DNA of 64,000 nt from Mucor racemosus (Eukaryota > Mucoromycota > Mucoromycetes > Mucorales > Mucoraceae): NCBI GenBank assembly GCA_027405735.1, contig JAPEHQ010000004.1, forward strand, positions 744,001 through 808,000, in the 5' to 3' direction. How positions within the stretch are numbered: position 1 is the stretch's first letter; each line of letters starts with the position of its first letter. Below the pieces are notes generated by a model, which worked only from the letters and a program-made list of their open reading frames with translations, had not been told where the DNA came from and did not search any database. The position numbers were made by a program, and so were the translations under genes. This document shows, piece after piece, positions 34,566-45,242 of this stretch.

Positions 34566-35495
34566 AACTTACTTTTGACCTATAAAAATTGACTTATTAG
34601 TAAAATCAATTATTAATTTTAATAACAAGCTAATAAGTAATAATTATGATGTACCTTTGATAGTTGGTAGTTGGTAGTGGTACATACAAGACAACATCTT
34701 GTTTTCCTCTTCTTAGCAGTTGGCCACTAAATAGAAATAAATGCTTTTTAGAAACTAAATGGACTAACAACATGAGTTTATTCATTCATTCAAATCAAGT
34801 CAATCCTTTACATACTTTTATAATCACCAGTTTTTCTCCAGGTAGATATCGACTTTAGTAGACCAAAAAAGCATTAATTATAACGTAGATAATGGAACAA
34901 AATGATTAAGTCCTGGATGCTTTTTTTGTTCGAAAAAGATATTATAACTTGCCCTAACATTAACAGTTAATAATTCATTTCCAAATAAGCAATAGGAAAA
35001 ACATGTACTTGTACCTGCTTCTTGATTTCAGTTTATAAAAAAATACTAGCTTTTTTGTTTTAGTTTTAAACGTAAATATAAGAGCTGAGGAAGAAAGAGT
35101 AGGGAAGAAAAAAGATTTTGTGTGTCATAAACAGAAATTTACAAAGGCATAAATACTTTTAGTGTTACCAAACAGGTTGTTGTCGTTGTTCCCATTTGGT
35201 CCCCGAAAGAAGAACATGAGCAGAACTCTTTCAAGCCCCAAATTCCAAATTGATATATCACGTCAATAAGGCAATTCTGTTGAATCAGAGAGTAACTCAT
35301 ATCTGCTTTAAACCATTCAAATTATCTTCGTTATTAATTATATTATGATTGATATTTGATATACTTTAGTAAATTGACTAAAAAACCTTGATCTCATTGC
35401 TCTTCTCATCCGGACTGCCTGATCTGCACATTTTTTTTATTCTGCTTATCTGTGCAGATCATTATGCCCATGAGAAGCATAGTTTGGCCGTAGTG

Positions 35496-35993
35496 ACCGT
35501 ATACAGTATCAATACATCTTACAATCCATTGACTACGACATGTATTGAAGTGCAAAATCTTGATATCGGATATAAGAAACCACTAGCGTACTAAGTTTAT
35601 CCAGCAATTACCAAGAACGCGTGGACCTCAATTATGACGCCATAGTATTTCATCCCAGCGGTTAATCAATCAAGTAGCTATCAAATCAACATCCAAGCAC
35701 ATTTAGATCAGCATTAAAACAAGGCAACAACTCATAAACTCCGCAAGAACGGTTAAATTATGATTGTCCATTTCCATCCATAGATTACTATTAAACAGTT
35801 CTAATGGTTTAATATTGTCTTAAATTACATCTCAGGATCTCAATGTCAAATCAATATAAAAGACCATACTTTTATATCTAAATAAATGATATCTTGTATT
35901 TATTATACAGTCGAAGGACTGGTTCATTAATCATCCTCCTTTAATTGTATTCTTTTTTTAAGTATTATTTATCAAACATGAAAATATACGACA
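35496..35993 (+). mobile_element. LTR-B copy 3, right remnant
   Basis: Continues the LTR interrupted at 29388: GTATACAGTATCAATACATC through to ATATACGACA at 35993. Together the two parts make a full-length LTR-B of about 535 bp. Confidence 0.85.
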
Positions 35994-36229
35994 CAACAGG
36001 TGGTTTTATTGGACAGAAATATTATGTTTTGCTGGTGGTTTTCTCAATTCACAGTGATTTGTGAAAGTAGACATATAAATTTTTATGCAGGATATATTTA
36101 AATCTATTATTATGTATAATTGGAGATTAATTGAATTAATATTCACAAGGATGGGATTTTTTTTCTTTGTTTTCTGCTGTTGTAAACATTAGTTTATTAT
36201 TTTGTAAAACTTAAAACTCATTATCCAGG

Positions 36230-37420
36230 GCTCGATTTTTTGTCTTCAGTAGATAGATCTAATTGATTGCTACTCTGCATTTTTTGTTTTAGCAAAAAGT
36301 ATTGATTTTTTGTCGAGATTATCAAAATAATAGTTCTTATCACAGCTTAAAAACTACTGTAACAGGGGTACAAAATTTATTTTAAAAAATCAACGAAAAA
36401 CGATTCAAAAAACAAAATTGTTTAATGACCCATTAGCTGCAAAGTAAGTTGACCTAGCATATTAAATAGTTTTTGTACGGTTTTAAATTCTGCATCTATC
36501 TAAATAAAAATCAGAAAACCGTTTTACATTAAATTTTGCGTAAAATGCAATTGAAATTCTGGAAGTTTTTTGACGATGCACATCACTTTTTATAAGCATA
36601 TTTAAAATGTAACTAAGTGAGATGATGAGCAAAAACATTATCTATCGATTGAGCTATTGTAAAAATTTTTAGCTGCATTTTTCGTAGAGAAAACGAAATT
36701 TTTGTCCAAATTTTTTTCAGATTCAGAATTTGGGATGAGGGTATATAAGGGAAAAATGGAAGCTAGAAATGGAGGTATCTTTTTGTACATATTTTTGAGG
36801 ATATCTCCACGAAAAATCAATATTTTGAAAAACCCTAAATTGGGTTTGAGAGAGATTAACGAGCTTAATGTTATGAATGCAAAAAAAGTGTTGTTCAATT
36901 TAACTAATATTTTGAAACCTACTATAGAAATGCCCAAAAAAATAAAAAAAAAAATAAAAGTGCCCAGAATTTTTTTATATTCAAATATGTTATAGAGAGC
37001 TTCAAAAAAAGTAAGTTTTATTATTAAAAAGTGTTAGTATGACTTAATTGTTTCTAGAGATATGAAGCCTCAAAGTTTTCAATCCTTTAACAGTGAAATA
37101 CGCGTAAAAAATCTGAAACATTAGCACTGAAAAATTAATACCAACTGTAAAAAATAGGATATTTCCGGATACTCGTTTTTGGATTAAAGCTGAACATCTC
37201 AGGTACATTGGCATATATTTTTCTCTTGGTGTTATTTAGTGAAAACAAAAAGTATAGTAGAGATGAAAAGTGAGACCTAGTTTTTAACTGTTTTTGATTT
37301 TTTCATGAAATATACAATAAATTTAGGAATAGATGGCATAATACAGCCATTTTAAATATAATTTGCAGCGTCCAAGGTGTACCCTAAAACTAATTTTGTA
37401 TAGGGTTAACTATAGAAATG
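36230..37420 (-). repeat. Family D AT-rich repeat, copy 4 (inverted)
   Basis: Closely similar to 26690-27800 in the same orientation, including the 'ttgggatgagggtatataagg' region. It ends near a T-run of about 20 at 37470. Class unknown. Confidence 0.7.
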
Positions 37421-38854
37421 ATGGCACGTTTCGGGTTTGATTTTGAAGGCTTGCAGATTTTTAAGGGTATTTTTTTTTTTTTTTTTTTTGGTATAGGATA
37501 TAGCAGTATGCTTATATAAATAAGAATTGAATCCACTAACTCAAGCTGTCCATGCAAATTGTGGAGAATAATTAAGCACTGCCATTGAGTGACGATTGCA
37601 ATAGTGATTAAAACTCGTACGTTTGCGATGAGACGGGGCAAAAATATCGCTATAATATCATATTATTATAGTGCTACATACTTTTCTTTTACAGAATCAA
37701 ATCAACTTCTCTCTGGTAACCATACCGAGCTGGTCAACAGCGCTACGTGGTGTGCAACTCTTGCTGCCGCAGGCCTGCTTTGTGTAATTATAAGAAGCTT
37801 TTCATCGTACTGTACCAACAATAGTTAGAATTAGAATAATATTTAATGATAATGCAAGGACAGAATTCCAAGTTACTAAATAAGTGTTCTCTTCTTTCAT
37901 TTTATTGCTCTCCTCCTCTTCCTTCTTCTCTTTGGTCATTCTTTTTTCTCCTCTTTGTTTGGGTGTGCGTTATCGCTGTATAATTTCTTTTTTTATTTAA
38001 ACTATTGTATTTATTTAATTTTGACTATGAAATACGACCTTTTGATTTTAAAAATAAAGTGATATACTGTACTTAACTATGACAACGAGCGTATATTTTC
38101 TTATTCAGTTATTACCATCAATTTTTTCTATTCCCCATTTTATTTTGTCAACGATTTTGAATCAAGGAGTGCACACGCAAAGAATTGTATATGTCTTGTC
38201 TTGCAACTCATGAAGAAGATACGTATTCAGACGCAGGAATAACAACCACCCATAAACGTCTTTTGTTTTTTTACATTTACTTTAAGAATATAAGAATAAC
38301 ATTTAACTGAACATTAAAAAGATAAATGGGTAGAATATACATTCATCTCAATTTATTTATCCAGTCGTAATCTATTCTTGGAGTCATAGATAGAGATACA
38401 TGCGTACGGAAAACCACAGTAACTACAATAAAATGCCCTTAATGAGTAAAGTACTTGATCGTTCAAACGCCGGTATGGCACTTGGTGTTGGGGTATTGAA
38501 TGTGCAACTTGTGGGTCCTCAATATGTCTATTAGTATGTCATTATAGCCAAATTATTCTAATGAATACGTATCGAATTGTCCATTTTGAAATAGGTAATC
38601 GAGATGCTAGTTTACCGAGATTTGGGCAAGTGCACATTTTGACAAACTTAAATGGTATCACCATGGATACTTGATATAACATATACGTCACTAGCGCTTT
38701 TCTGAATAAATCTGAATCTATTTAAGCTTACATTATGCATCGCCCGCTCTGTCGATTGTCATACATAACGTTCCTCCTCCGGTAGGATTCTATTTATTCC
38801 ATCTCCCTTCTTTTTCTATTAGTGTTCTTTCTTTTCTTTGATAAATTATTTAAA
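37421..38854. other. Gene-poor stretch with a possible small membrane-protein exon
   Basis: Contains a short frame at about 37695-37828 ending in NSATWCATLAAAGLLCVIIRSF...NNS and a TAG, preceded by a TTTTCTTTTACAG acceptor-like sequence. GC content rises locally, so it might be a last exon encoding one membrane helix, but I cannot find its partner exons. The rest is AT-rich; 38720-38850 is the probable HID1 promoter (CT-rich). Confidence 0.3.
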
Positions 38855-41800
38855 ATGGGTGCCACAGACAGTAAACTTGCTTTTAGAAAAGGTGTATTCC
38901 GTTTATTTGAAGAAAGGGTACGAAAAGCTTACTTTTTTTATTTCTGTAATATTCAATTTAAATTTTCAAAATTTTATTAGAATGTTCCCAAAACTGCAGA
39001 TGATTATTGGACTCTGGTAAATACATGTAGTTTGGATTGAAAGGAACCATTAACTCATGTAAAATATAGTTTTGGACATTGCCTGAATCCGTAGATGATG
39101 TTTACACACTTGTTGGCTCAACTGATATTAGAAAAGCAAGAGACAGTGCAATAGAAAATCTCGAAACTTTGATAGACAAGGTTAGGAAATATTCTTCTTT
39201 TTTCATATGGAATAGGGATTTCTAATTATGTGTTCTATATAGCTAATAGAGCAAATGACAACTTTATTGAATTCAAATACACCTATTCAGACTATTCAAC
39301 TTCTCAACTGCTGTCGCGTTTTGACTAGAATCATACCTTTTATTTTTGAAAGCCCAGAATGTGCCGAATGGGAAGAGAAGTTTTTTTGGACCCCACGTCC
39401 ATTAGATAAAAATGCCATCTTGCCTCCTCCTCCTTTAACATCAACAACAGATCAAAAACAAATATCACAACCTTCTCTATTACCTCCTCGAGGTGAAATA
39501 CTCATAACTTGTAAATATTTAGCATGGGAATAAGGAGCATCCATGTAATGTGAAGGCTAACTTGATTTTTTTTTTTTTTTTTTTTTTTAGTAACGCTTCA
39601 ATCCCTATTCTTGGCAGGCTTTACGTTACCTCAATCAATGTGTACAGCAGATAGTAAAGTAAATTATGTGATTTGGGAAACAGGTGTTGGATCTTCTACA
39701 CCTATTGGATCTTCCCGGGATAATGATATGAATAGAACAGAAGTACTTCGTCTACTGACCGTACTTTTATCTAAATCCATGTATCGATCACCTTCTCATA
39801 TACTTGTTAAAAAGGATCGTTGGTTGGAATATATGGTATCCAGAACAGAACGAAAAATTGTACTTGCATTTTTATGTAGTATGATCAATACTTCCTGTAA
39901 ATTTAACCCAATGGGGTGGACAGCTGTGCCTTACAATCATATTGTTTTCACTGATCCTCGTGAGCAATTAGTGGCACTTTGTCTGCGAGTGCTGTTGGTA
40001 GTTTTGGATTATCGTTCGCCCACAGTGAAGCATCATGAAAATATTGCTGGATCAGCAGAACAAGCTCATGAAGAAGAAGAAGATACATTAGTAGCCAGAA
40101 TTGACGCTATTCAAATTGACGATCATCAACAACCACCGCATCATGCAGAAACAATGGAAAATGCATTTAGATATTATTTATCCAAATTACATAGAGCTCA
40201 GGATTTCCAATTTTTGATTGATGGTATCTACAGAATTTTGAGTACCCCCATGCAGGTAGATAAGGAAGCAAATCAGGGCACATTACTATGGATCAATTAA
40301 CAATATAAAACTATAGACTCTCAGCAGTTATTTACCGGGCTCTTCCAAAAGAGTAAGATATCATGTAGAAATGATGATGTTGTGTTGGAAATTGTTAGAA
40401 ATGAATAGTGTAAGCGCTTTAAATATGATGGTAAAGATAGGATGTTAATATTAGATTGGCAGAGATTCAAAAATTATTTAATGGAAACTGAAAGGGCATT
40501 AGATTTAATGGTTGTATTACTGTTTTATGCAGGTGAAAATAAGCTTGATCCCTGTAAGTGAAATTATTGTACTAAACACAACGGTCAACTAATTAATTCC
40601 AATGCATACTATAGCTCAAGTGGGGCTTGTTCGTATGTGTTCATTCATTTTGCAAACATTATCATCAGATAGAACATTCAGTGTGAAATTGAACAAGCCT
40701 TTTGAGGGACATGCATCGCTCCCTGCCAATAGCAGAATACCTAATTTCCAAGGATCTTATGCAGATTATCTCATATTGGTAATATTGTGTAATTAACCTT
40801 GAATTCATTACATATATTGATACAATCTATATGATAGACTATTTTCTCATTGATTGCTTTATCAAGAGGCACATTATCTACGCTATATCCAGCACTAATC
40901 AAGACTATTGCCAATATCTCACCATATCTTAAAAATATTTCCCCACTCACATGTAGCAAATTGCTTGCATTATTCAGTTCCGTATCAGCGCCTGGATTTT
41001 TGTTAGCGGATGAAGCAAACCATCATCTTGTCGATTACTTGTTGGAAGCATTTAATAATACCATTCAATTCCAATACGCAAGTAAGTACTTCTTAATTAT
41101 GAATCTCTGTGGTTTATTAATACATTATCAATAGATAACCTTAATTTGGTTTTTATCATTCTTCGCAATCATCAAAAGTTCGAAAAGTTAGCTGAATTTA
41201 GTTTGGACAATGCTTTAATTGAAGTCGAAAGGCTACGACAAGTAAAAGAAAATCGACTTTTACAACAACAACAACAACAACAACAACAACAGCAACAACA
41301 GCAACAACCACAAAGACAATCCTCAGTAGAACAATTGCCTGATCCTACTAGCCCTGGTGGTCTATCAGAGAAAGCTAAAGGTAAACTACCCGAAGGTTCA
41401 CTCTCAAGAACATCCAGCGCATCTAGTTTACATAGCAATGGTGCTCTTCCTCAAAGACAATCGAGTGTATCTTCAGTAAGTACCGTTGGAAGCTTCTTAC
41501 CAGGTGCGAAAAATGGATTTATACCTACAGATGATTGGGTTTATCAATGGCATTCGAGACTTCCATTAGACACAACAGCAGCGTTGATTCATGATTTACT
41601 ACCAAAGATTGAAAATGCTCAATCCACAAATGAGCAACTTATCGATACATTAAGAAATGTATCAATTTCTGATATTTTACCGCCTGCACATCCTGTCGTT
41701 ATTCGTAAATTTCAATGGAGTGAACCTCTTATTATATGGTTTCGTAGTATGTTATGGGGACAGGCTTATATTTCCTCTGTATCAAATTATGGTCCATGGA

Positions 41801-41964
41801 ATAATACACATGTTAAATTATTTCATATCAAACAACAACAACAACAGCAGCAGCAGCAGCAACAGCAACAACAACAACAACAACAGCAAGTGCAACAAAC
41901 ACCACCACAAGACGGAAATGTTGGTTCTGTAACATCTCCTCGACCATCATTCACATCTAGATAA
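38855..41964 (+). CDS. HID1: HID1 family protein (Golgi / dense-core vesicle trafficking)
   Basis: Ten exons: 38855-38917, 38981-39016, 39070-39180, 39243-39510, 39591-40255, 40317-40409, about 40463-40553, 40615-40778, 40838-41081 and 41135-41964; about 854 aa. The N-terminus MGATDSKLAFRKGVFRLFEE is the family hallmark, and MGA allows N-myristoylation. It is followed by ADDYWTLFWTLPESVDDVYTL, LLNCCRVLTRIIPFIFE, VGLVRMCSFILQTLSSDR and VKLNKPF. HID1 proteins are peripheral Golgi proteins needed for neuropeptide sorting in animals; the fungal role is less defined. Two poly-Gln tracts are fungal-style insertions near the C-terminus. The acceptor of exon 7 is ambiguous: 40454 with a phase change, or 40462 in frame; I prefer the latter. 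Confidence 0.9.
41263..41307 (+). repeat. CAA/CAG microsatellite, 15 Gln codons in HID1
   Basis: Thirteen CAA and two CAG codons in frame, followed by Pro. It lies in a low-complexity linker after VKENRLL. Confidence 0.95.
41833..41889 (+). repeat. CAA/CAG microsatellite, 19 Gln codons in HID1
   Basis: In-frame mix of CAA and CAG, including five consecutive CAG, near the protein C-terminus. Pure CAG runs are the less stable part, so length polymorphism between strains is likely. Confidence 0.95.
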
Positions 41965-41996
41965 AATGTATCTTTGTATTATATATAACAGACAAT

Positions 41997-42035
<39 letters not shown>

Positions 42036-42292
42036 TAATAATGGTAATAATAACAAATTTGATATAATGTGCATTGGCATTTGAAATATCTATGATATTT
42101 TTTGATCTCTAGTAGTAACTGTCAAATTGTGTATCATTTCAAATGGGTGTCACAGGATTGTACACCATCCAAATAGGATAGCCTTTAATGTTCTCATATT
42201 AAAAAAGCTATAAAATGTCAGATATTGATACTACTTAAAATTCTACTAAAAAAAAAAAAAAAAAACTAATTTTAAGGATGTGAACAAATTCT
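41965..42292. other. Convergent 3' region of HID1 and TRP2
   Basis: Holds a T-run of more than 30 (about 41999-42031) and an A-run of about 18 (42247-42265), as expected for overlapping 3' ends. No gene seen. Confidence 0.5.
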
Positions 42293-43901
42293 TTATTTAT
42301 TTTGTTGTTGATCATAGATTTTACGTTCGCATTGATCAATTGTAGCTAAATTAGAGCCCATCTTATTCATAGTTTCCTGATATTCATCTTCTTCAACAGA
42401 ATCATAGACAATACCACCACCTGCTTGTAAATAAGCTACGCCATCCTTGAATAACATGGTACGAATAGCAATACATGTGTCTAAATCACCAGAATAATCG
42501 AAATGACCAACCACACCAGCATAAATACCTCTCTTTTCTTTTTCCAATCCACGAATCAATTCAACAGCTCTAATCTTGGGTGCACCTGAAACAGTACCGG
42601 CAGGGAAAATAGCACGGAAAGCATCAAATGGTGTTTTATCATCGCGTAATTTACCAGATACATTGGATACAATATGCATAACATGAGAATAATATTCAAT
42701 CTCCATTAATTTATCCACTTTAACAGACTCAGGTTTACAAACACGATTAATGTCATTACGACCTAAATCAACCAACATGACATGCTCTGCACGTTCTTTG
42801 GGATCCTTTAATAAATCTTCAGCTAATGCTTTATCTTCCTCAGGTGTCTTTCCACGTTTTCTAGTACCAGCAATTGGATGTGTGAACGCAACACCGTCTT
42901 GTACCTTGGTTAACATTTCAGGTGAAGCGCCAACAACAGTAAAGTCTTTCAAATTCATGTAAAACATATAAGGTGAAGGGTTCAATGATCTTAAATGACG
43001 ATAAACATTGAATGGGTGTAAATCAGTTGGACGTGCTAATCGTTGTGAAGGCACTGCTTGGAAAATATCTCCCTCTTTGATGTGATGCTTTAATTGAGTA
43101 ACAAATCCCTTGTAACCATCTTCACCAACATTGGAAACAGCTTCCTTTCCTAATGTAATAGGACCTTGAGGAACAGAAGGAATACGATCTTCGGTTAATA
43201 ATGAGAGTGTTGTTTCAATTTCTTCTGCTGCTTTGGTATATTCACGTTGAACTTCAATAGGATCAGTAGCATCGCTACGGAAATGAGATACAACATTTAC
43301 GACTTGGCGAACACGATCAAACACAACAAGAGTATCACACATCATGAAAATAGCATCAGGAATACCAATAGGATCACTGACTTCAGTTTTAATACTAGGC
43401 TCAAAGTGCTGATAGCAATCAAAACCAACATATCCAACGGCGCCACCTACATATTACCATTTAGAATTTCGATGAATTAACATATATACATATATCTACA
43501 ACTCACCTGTAAATGTAGGAAGACCGGGTACTTTGACGTATTTAATGTTTTCCAATTCTTTTTGAACGGGAATAAGAGGATCTCCATTTACAGCTTCATT
43601 AGGGCCCACTCTAATCAATTTATAAGGATCTAATCAATTTTATTAGTTGCCATGGTAACAAGAAGAATATCTACATAGCAACCGTACCTGAGCCGATGAA
43701 TGAATAACGACTGATATTTTCTCCACCTTCAACAGATTCAAAAAGAAAAGAATAGTCGCAACGGTCAGCTACTTTAAGGTATGCGGATACAGGTGTCAAA
43801 AAATCAGCTTCAAGTTCAGCATAGATTGGAATAGTGTTTCCTTGACCAGAAGACACAATTGCTTGAACTTCTTCAAGTGTAGGCTTTAACTTTAATGACA
43901 T
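42293..43901 (-). CDS. TRP2: Anthranilate synthase component I
   Basis: Three exons (high to low): 43688-43901, 43507-43629 and 42293-43446; 496 aa, typical for fungal component I. It converts chorismate plus glutamine-derived ammonia to anthranilate, the first step of tryptophan synthesis, in complex with the glutamine amidotransferase component (fused TRP3/TRP1 in most fungi). The N-terminal part has PIYAELEADFLTPVSAYLK and a Leu/Ser-rich allosteric region (FLFESVEGGENISRYSFIG) that binds tryptophan in the family. The chorismate-binding core has GDIFQAVPSQR, NPSPYMFY, HPIAGTRKRG, LVDLGRNDINRV, GTVSGAPKIRA and IRTM...AGGGIVYDS. It is convergent with HID1. A perfect Gcn4/CPC1-type site lies about 150 bp upstream. 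Confidence 0.97.
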
Positions 43902-44050
43902 TTTTATATGTTTAATTTATTGCTTTTAGGCGTATTATTCCAAGGGAAGGAAAGAAACAAATATGGAACAAGAGATTATCATAAAAATTTATATATTCAA
44001 CATTGCAGAAACTCAGATTTTGAAAGATATCTTTTACCCTATGGGTTGCA

Positions 44051-44059
44051 ATGAGTCAT
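44051..44059. promoter_or_regulatory. Gcn4/CPC1-type bZIP site upstream of TRP2
   Basis: ATGAGTCAT is the perfect palindromic Gcn4 recognition sequence, 150 bp from the TRP2 ATG. In fungi the Gcn4/CPC1/CpcA activator raises tryptophan-pathway genes under amino-acid starvation. The site is seen directly; binding is inferred. Confidence 0.65.
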
Positions 44060-44290
44060 TGAATGCCTCACGTGATATAAAACCCTTAATTTTAATCATT
44101 ATGACCAACCCTAATTTATTACAAATAATTATATCAAATCTATTGAAAAAAAAAGAGGTTTATTTGTCTAATAATACATGAATTACTATTCTATGTTTTA
44201 TAGGTCGGTATTAAGGTTTTAAGGCCGAATTTATAAGCGAAAACTGAGTTGATATTGAAAAATCCTCTTGCTTGCTTGATTGAGCTTTGT

Positions 44291-44297
44291 TGACTCA
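44291..44297. promoter_or_regulatory. Second TGACTCA word upstream of TRP2
   Basis: A TGACTCA core about 390 bp from the TRP2 ATG, just beyond the stop of the GNAT gene. It may act with the proximal site or fall by chance. Confidence 0.4.
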
Positions 44298-44345
44298 CAA
44301 TCAATACAAGAGGGGGGAAAGGTGTATAGTCATTTTAGTCAGCGA

Positions 44346-45242
44346 TCATCTCCTTAATCTTGCGGCTTCACCTACTAATTGATAGCCAATACCAGCGTAC
44401 ATATTACTCACAGGATCCTGTTCTCTGACAGCGAATAAATTGACAGATCTACGATTCTGTAGTAATTTTTCTGTTAATAACCCAACACAAACGGCACCAT
44501 ATCCTTTGCTACGACATTCTTTTGGTGTATAAACGTATGCGAGGGAACATTGAGTTTCTGTAGGTCGCTTCTTCCAGCACATGCTTACACGAACACCATC
44601 CACATACAAAATATAAACAAATTTACTTTCTAATGCATTACGAACTGTTTCTTCGGGATCTGGCAATGAAGTTCCATCCATGCCATCCTTTGTTGTCAAA
44701 TGTACGAAAAACCCTAATGTCCATTCTGTTAATAAAGGTAAATCATCAATTGTTGCTAATTTGAGTTCAGTTTTTGAATCCCTTGCAATAGATAATAAGC
44801 GAGGAGACCATGTAACATTTTGAGATTCGTATGCCCAAACTTGATCAGTGATTCTAAACTGAATATTATGCTTTTGCAATTGCTCATACAAATGATTGAC
44901 ACTTGGCTGGAATGCATGAACAAAAGTAAGAGATGAGTGAGTACCGGAAGCAAGCAAATCATCAACAAGTAAACCAATAGCTTCTAAATTTTGAGTCAAA
45001 GAACCATAAAGCATTGTATTGTTTTTTCCATTGAACAATGCGAAAACAAGCTGATTTTGGTCATCCCAAACAGCACTGCAGTAGCTATTACTTTGAGTTT
45101 CTTTTTCTTCCTGGACTTGCTCTTGCTGAGCCATTGTTAGTATGAAGATATTTTGGAATTCATTGCGACGAAGAAAAAGTTCTGTTTCTTTGAGAAATGA
45201 ACTTGTAGATGTGTATCGTTTTACAGTTAATGTAGCTGTCAT
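44346..45242 (-). CDS. GNAT-family N-acetyltransferase (FR47-like)
   Basis: Intronless, 298 aa. The N-terminal half (residues 1-150) has the helical/strand pattern of the FR47-like, glycine-N-acyltransferase-like group. The C-terminal half holds the acetyl-CoA site: strand LAYVYTPKECRSKGYGAV, matching the Q/R-x-x-G-x-G/A pyrophosphate loop, then VGLLTEKLL and the closing SNMYAGIGYQLVGEAARL, typical of the last GNAT strand-helix. The substrate is not predictable from sequence. Met1 at 45242 is used; an in-frame Met at 45134 would remove a conserved-looking first helix. A TGAGTCA word lies 96 bp upstream. Confidence 0.85.
   Translation of the reverse strand: MTATLTVKRYTSTSSFLKETELFLRRNEFQNIFILTMAQQEQVQEEKETQSNSYCSAVWDDQNQLVFALFNGKNNTMLYGSLTQNLEAIGLLVDDLLASGTHSSLTFVHAFQPSVNHLYEQLQKHNIQFRITDQVWAYESQNVTWSPRLLSIARDSKTELKLATIDDLPLLTEWTLGFFVHLTTKDGMDGTSLPDPEETVRNALESKFVYILYVDGVRVSMCWKKRPTETQCSLAYVYTPKECRSKGYGAVCVGLLTEKLLQNRRSVNLFAVREQDPVSNMYAGIGYQLVGEAARLRR

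Larger units (their letters stand above)
29389..35495 (-). mobile_element. CACTA-type DNA transposon 2 (6.1 kb, composite)
   Basis: Ends are CACTACGGCCGA at 29389 and, inverted from 35495, CACTACGGCCAA. They are flanked by a perfect 3-bp target-site duplication ACC (29386-29388, 35496-35498). The empty site is given by the intact LTR-B at 2773, which reads through ATCACCTTC. CACTA ends with 3-bp duplications define the CACTA/EnSpm superfamily. No transposase is encoded. The element contains a solo LTR-B (31617-32149), a second internal TIR start (32928), an LTR-C (33049-33323) and a duplicated half (30590-31130 repeated at 33777-34320), so it looks like a fusion of two related elements sharing outer ends. 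Confidence 0.88.
43902..44345. other. TRP2 promoter region
   Basis: Lies between the TRP2 start and the GNAT gene stop. It contains two TGASTCA words (listed separately). The rest is AT-rich with no further motif that I can support. Confidence 0.55.

Noticed and set aside
27146..36995. Similar short ORFs starting MSKFFSDSEFGMRVYKGK at 27146 and 36702
   Set aside because: They lie in family D repeats; the frames diverge by replacements and read different lengths, so there is no sign of protein-level selection.
43963..44181. 72-aa ORF divergent from TRP2
   Set aside because: Ile/Lys-rich chance frame in the TRP2 promoter; no homology recognised.
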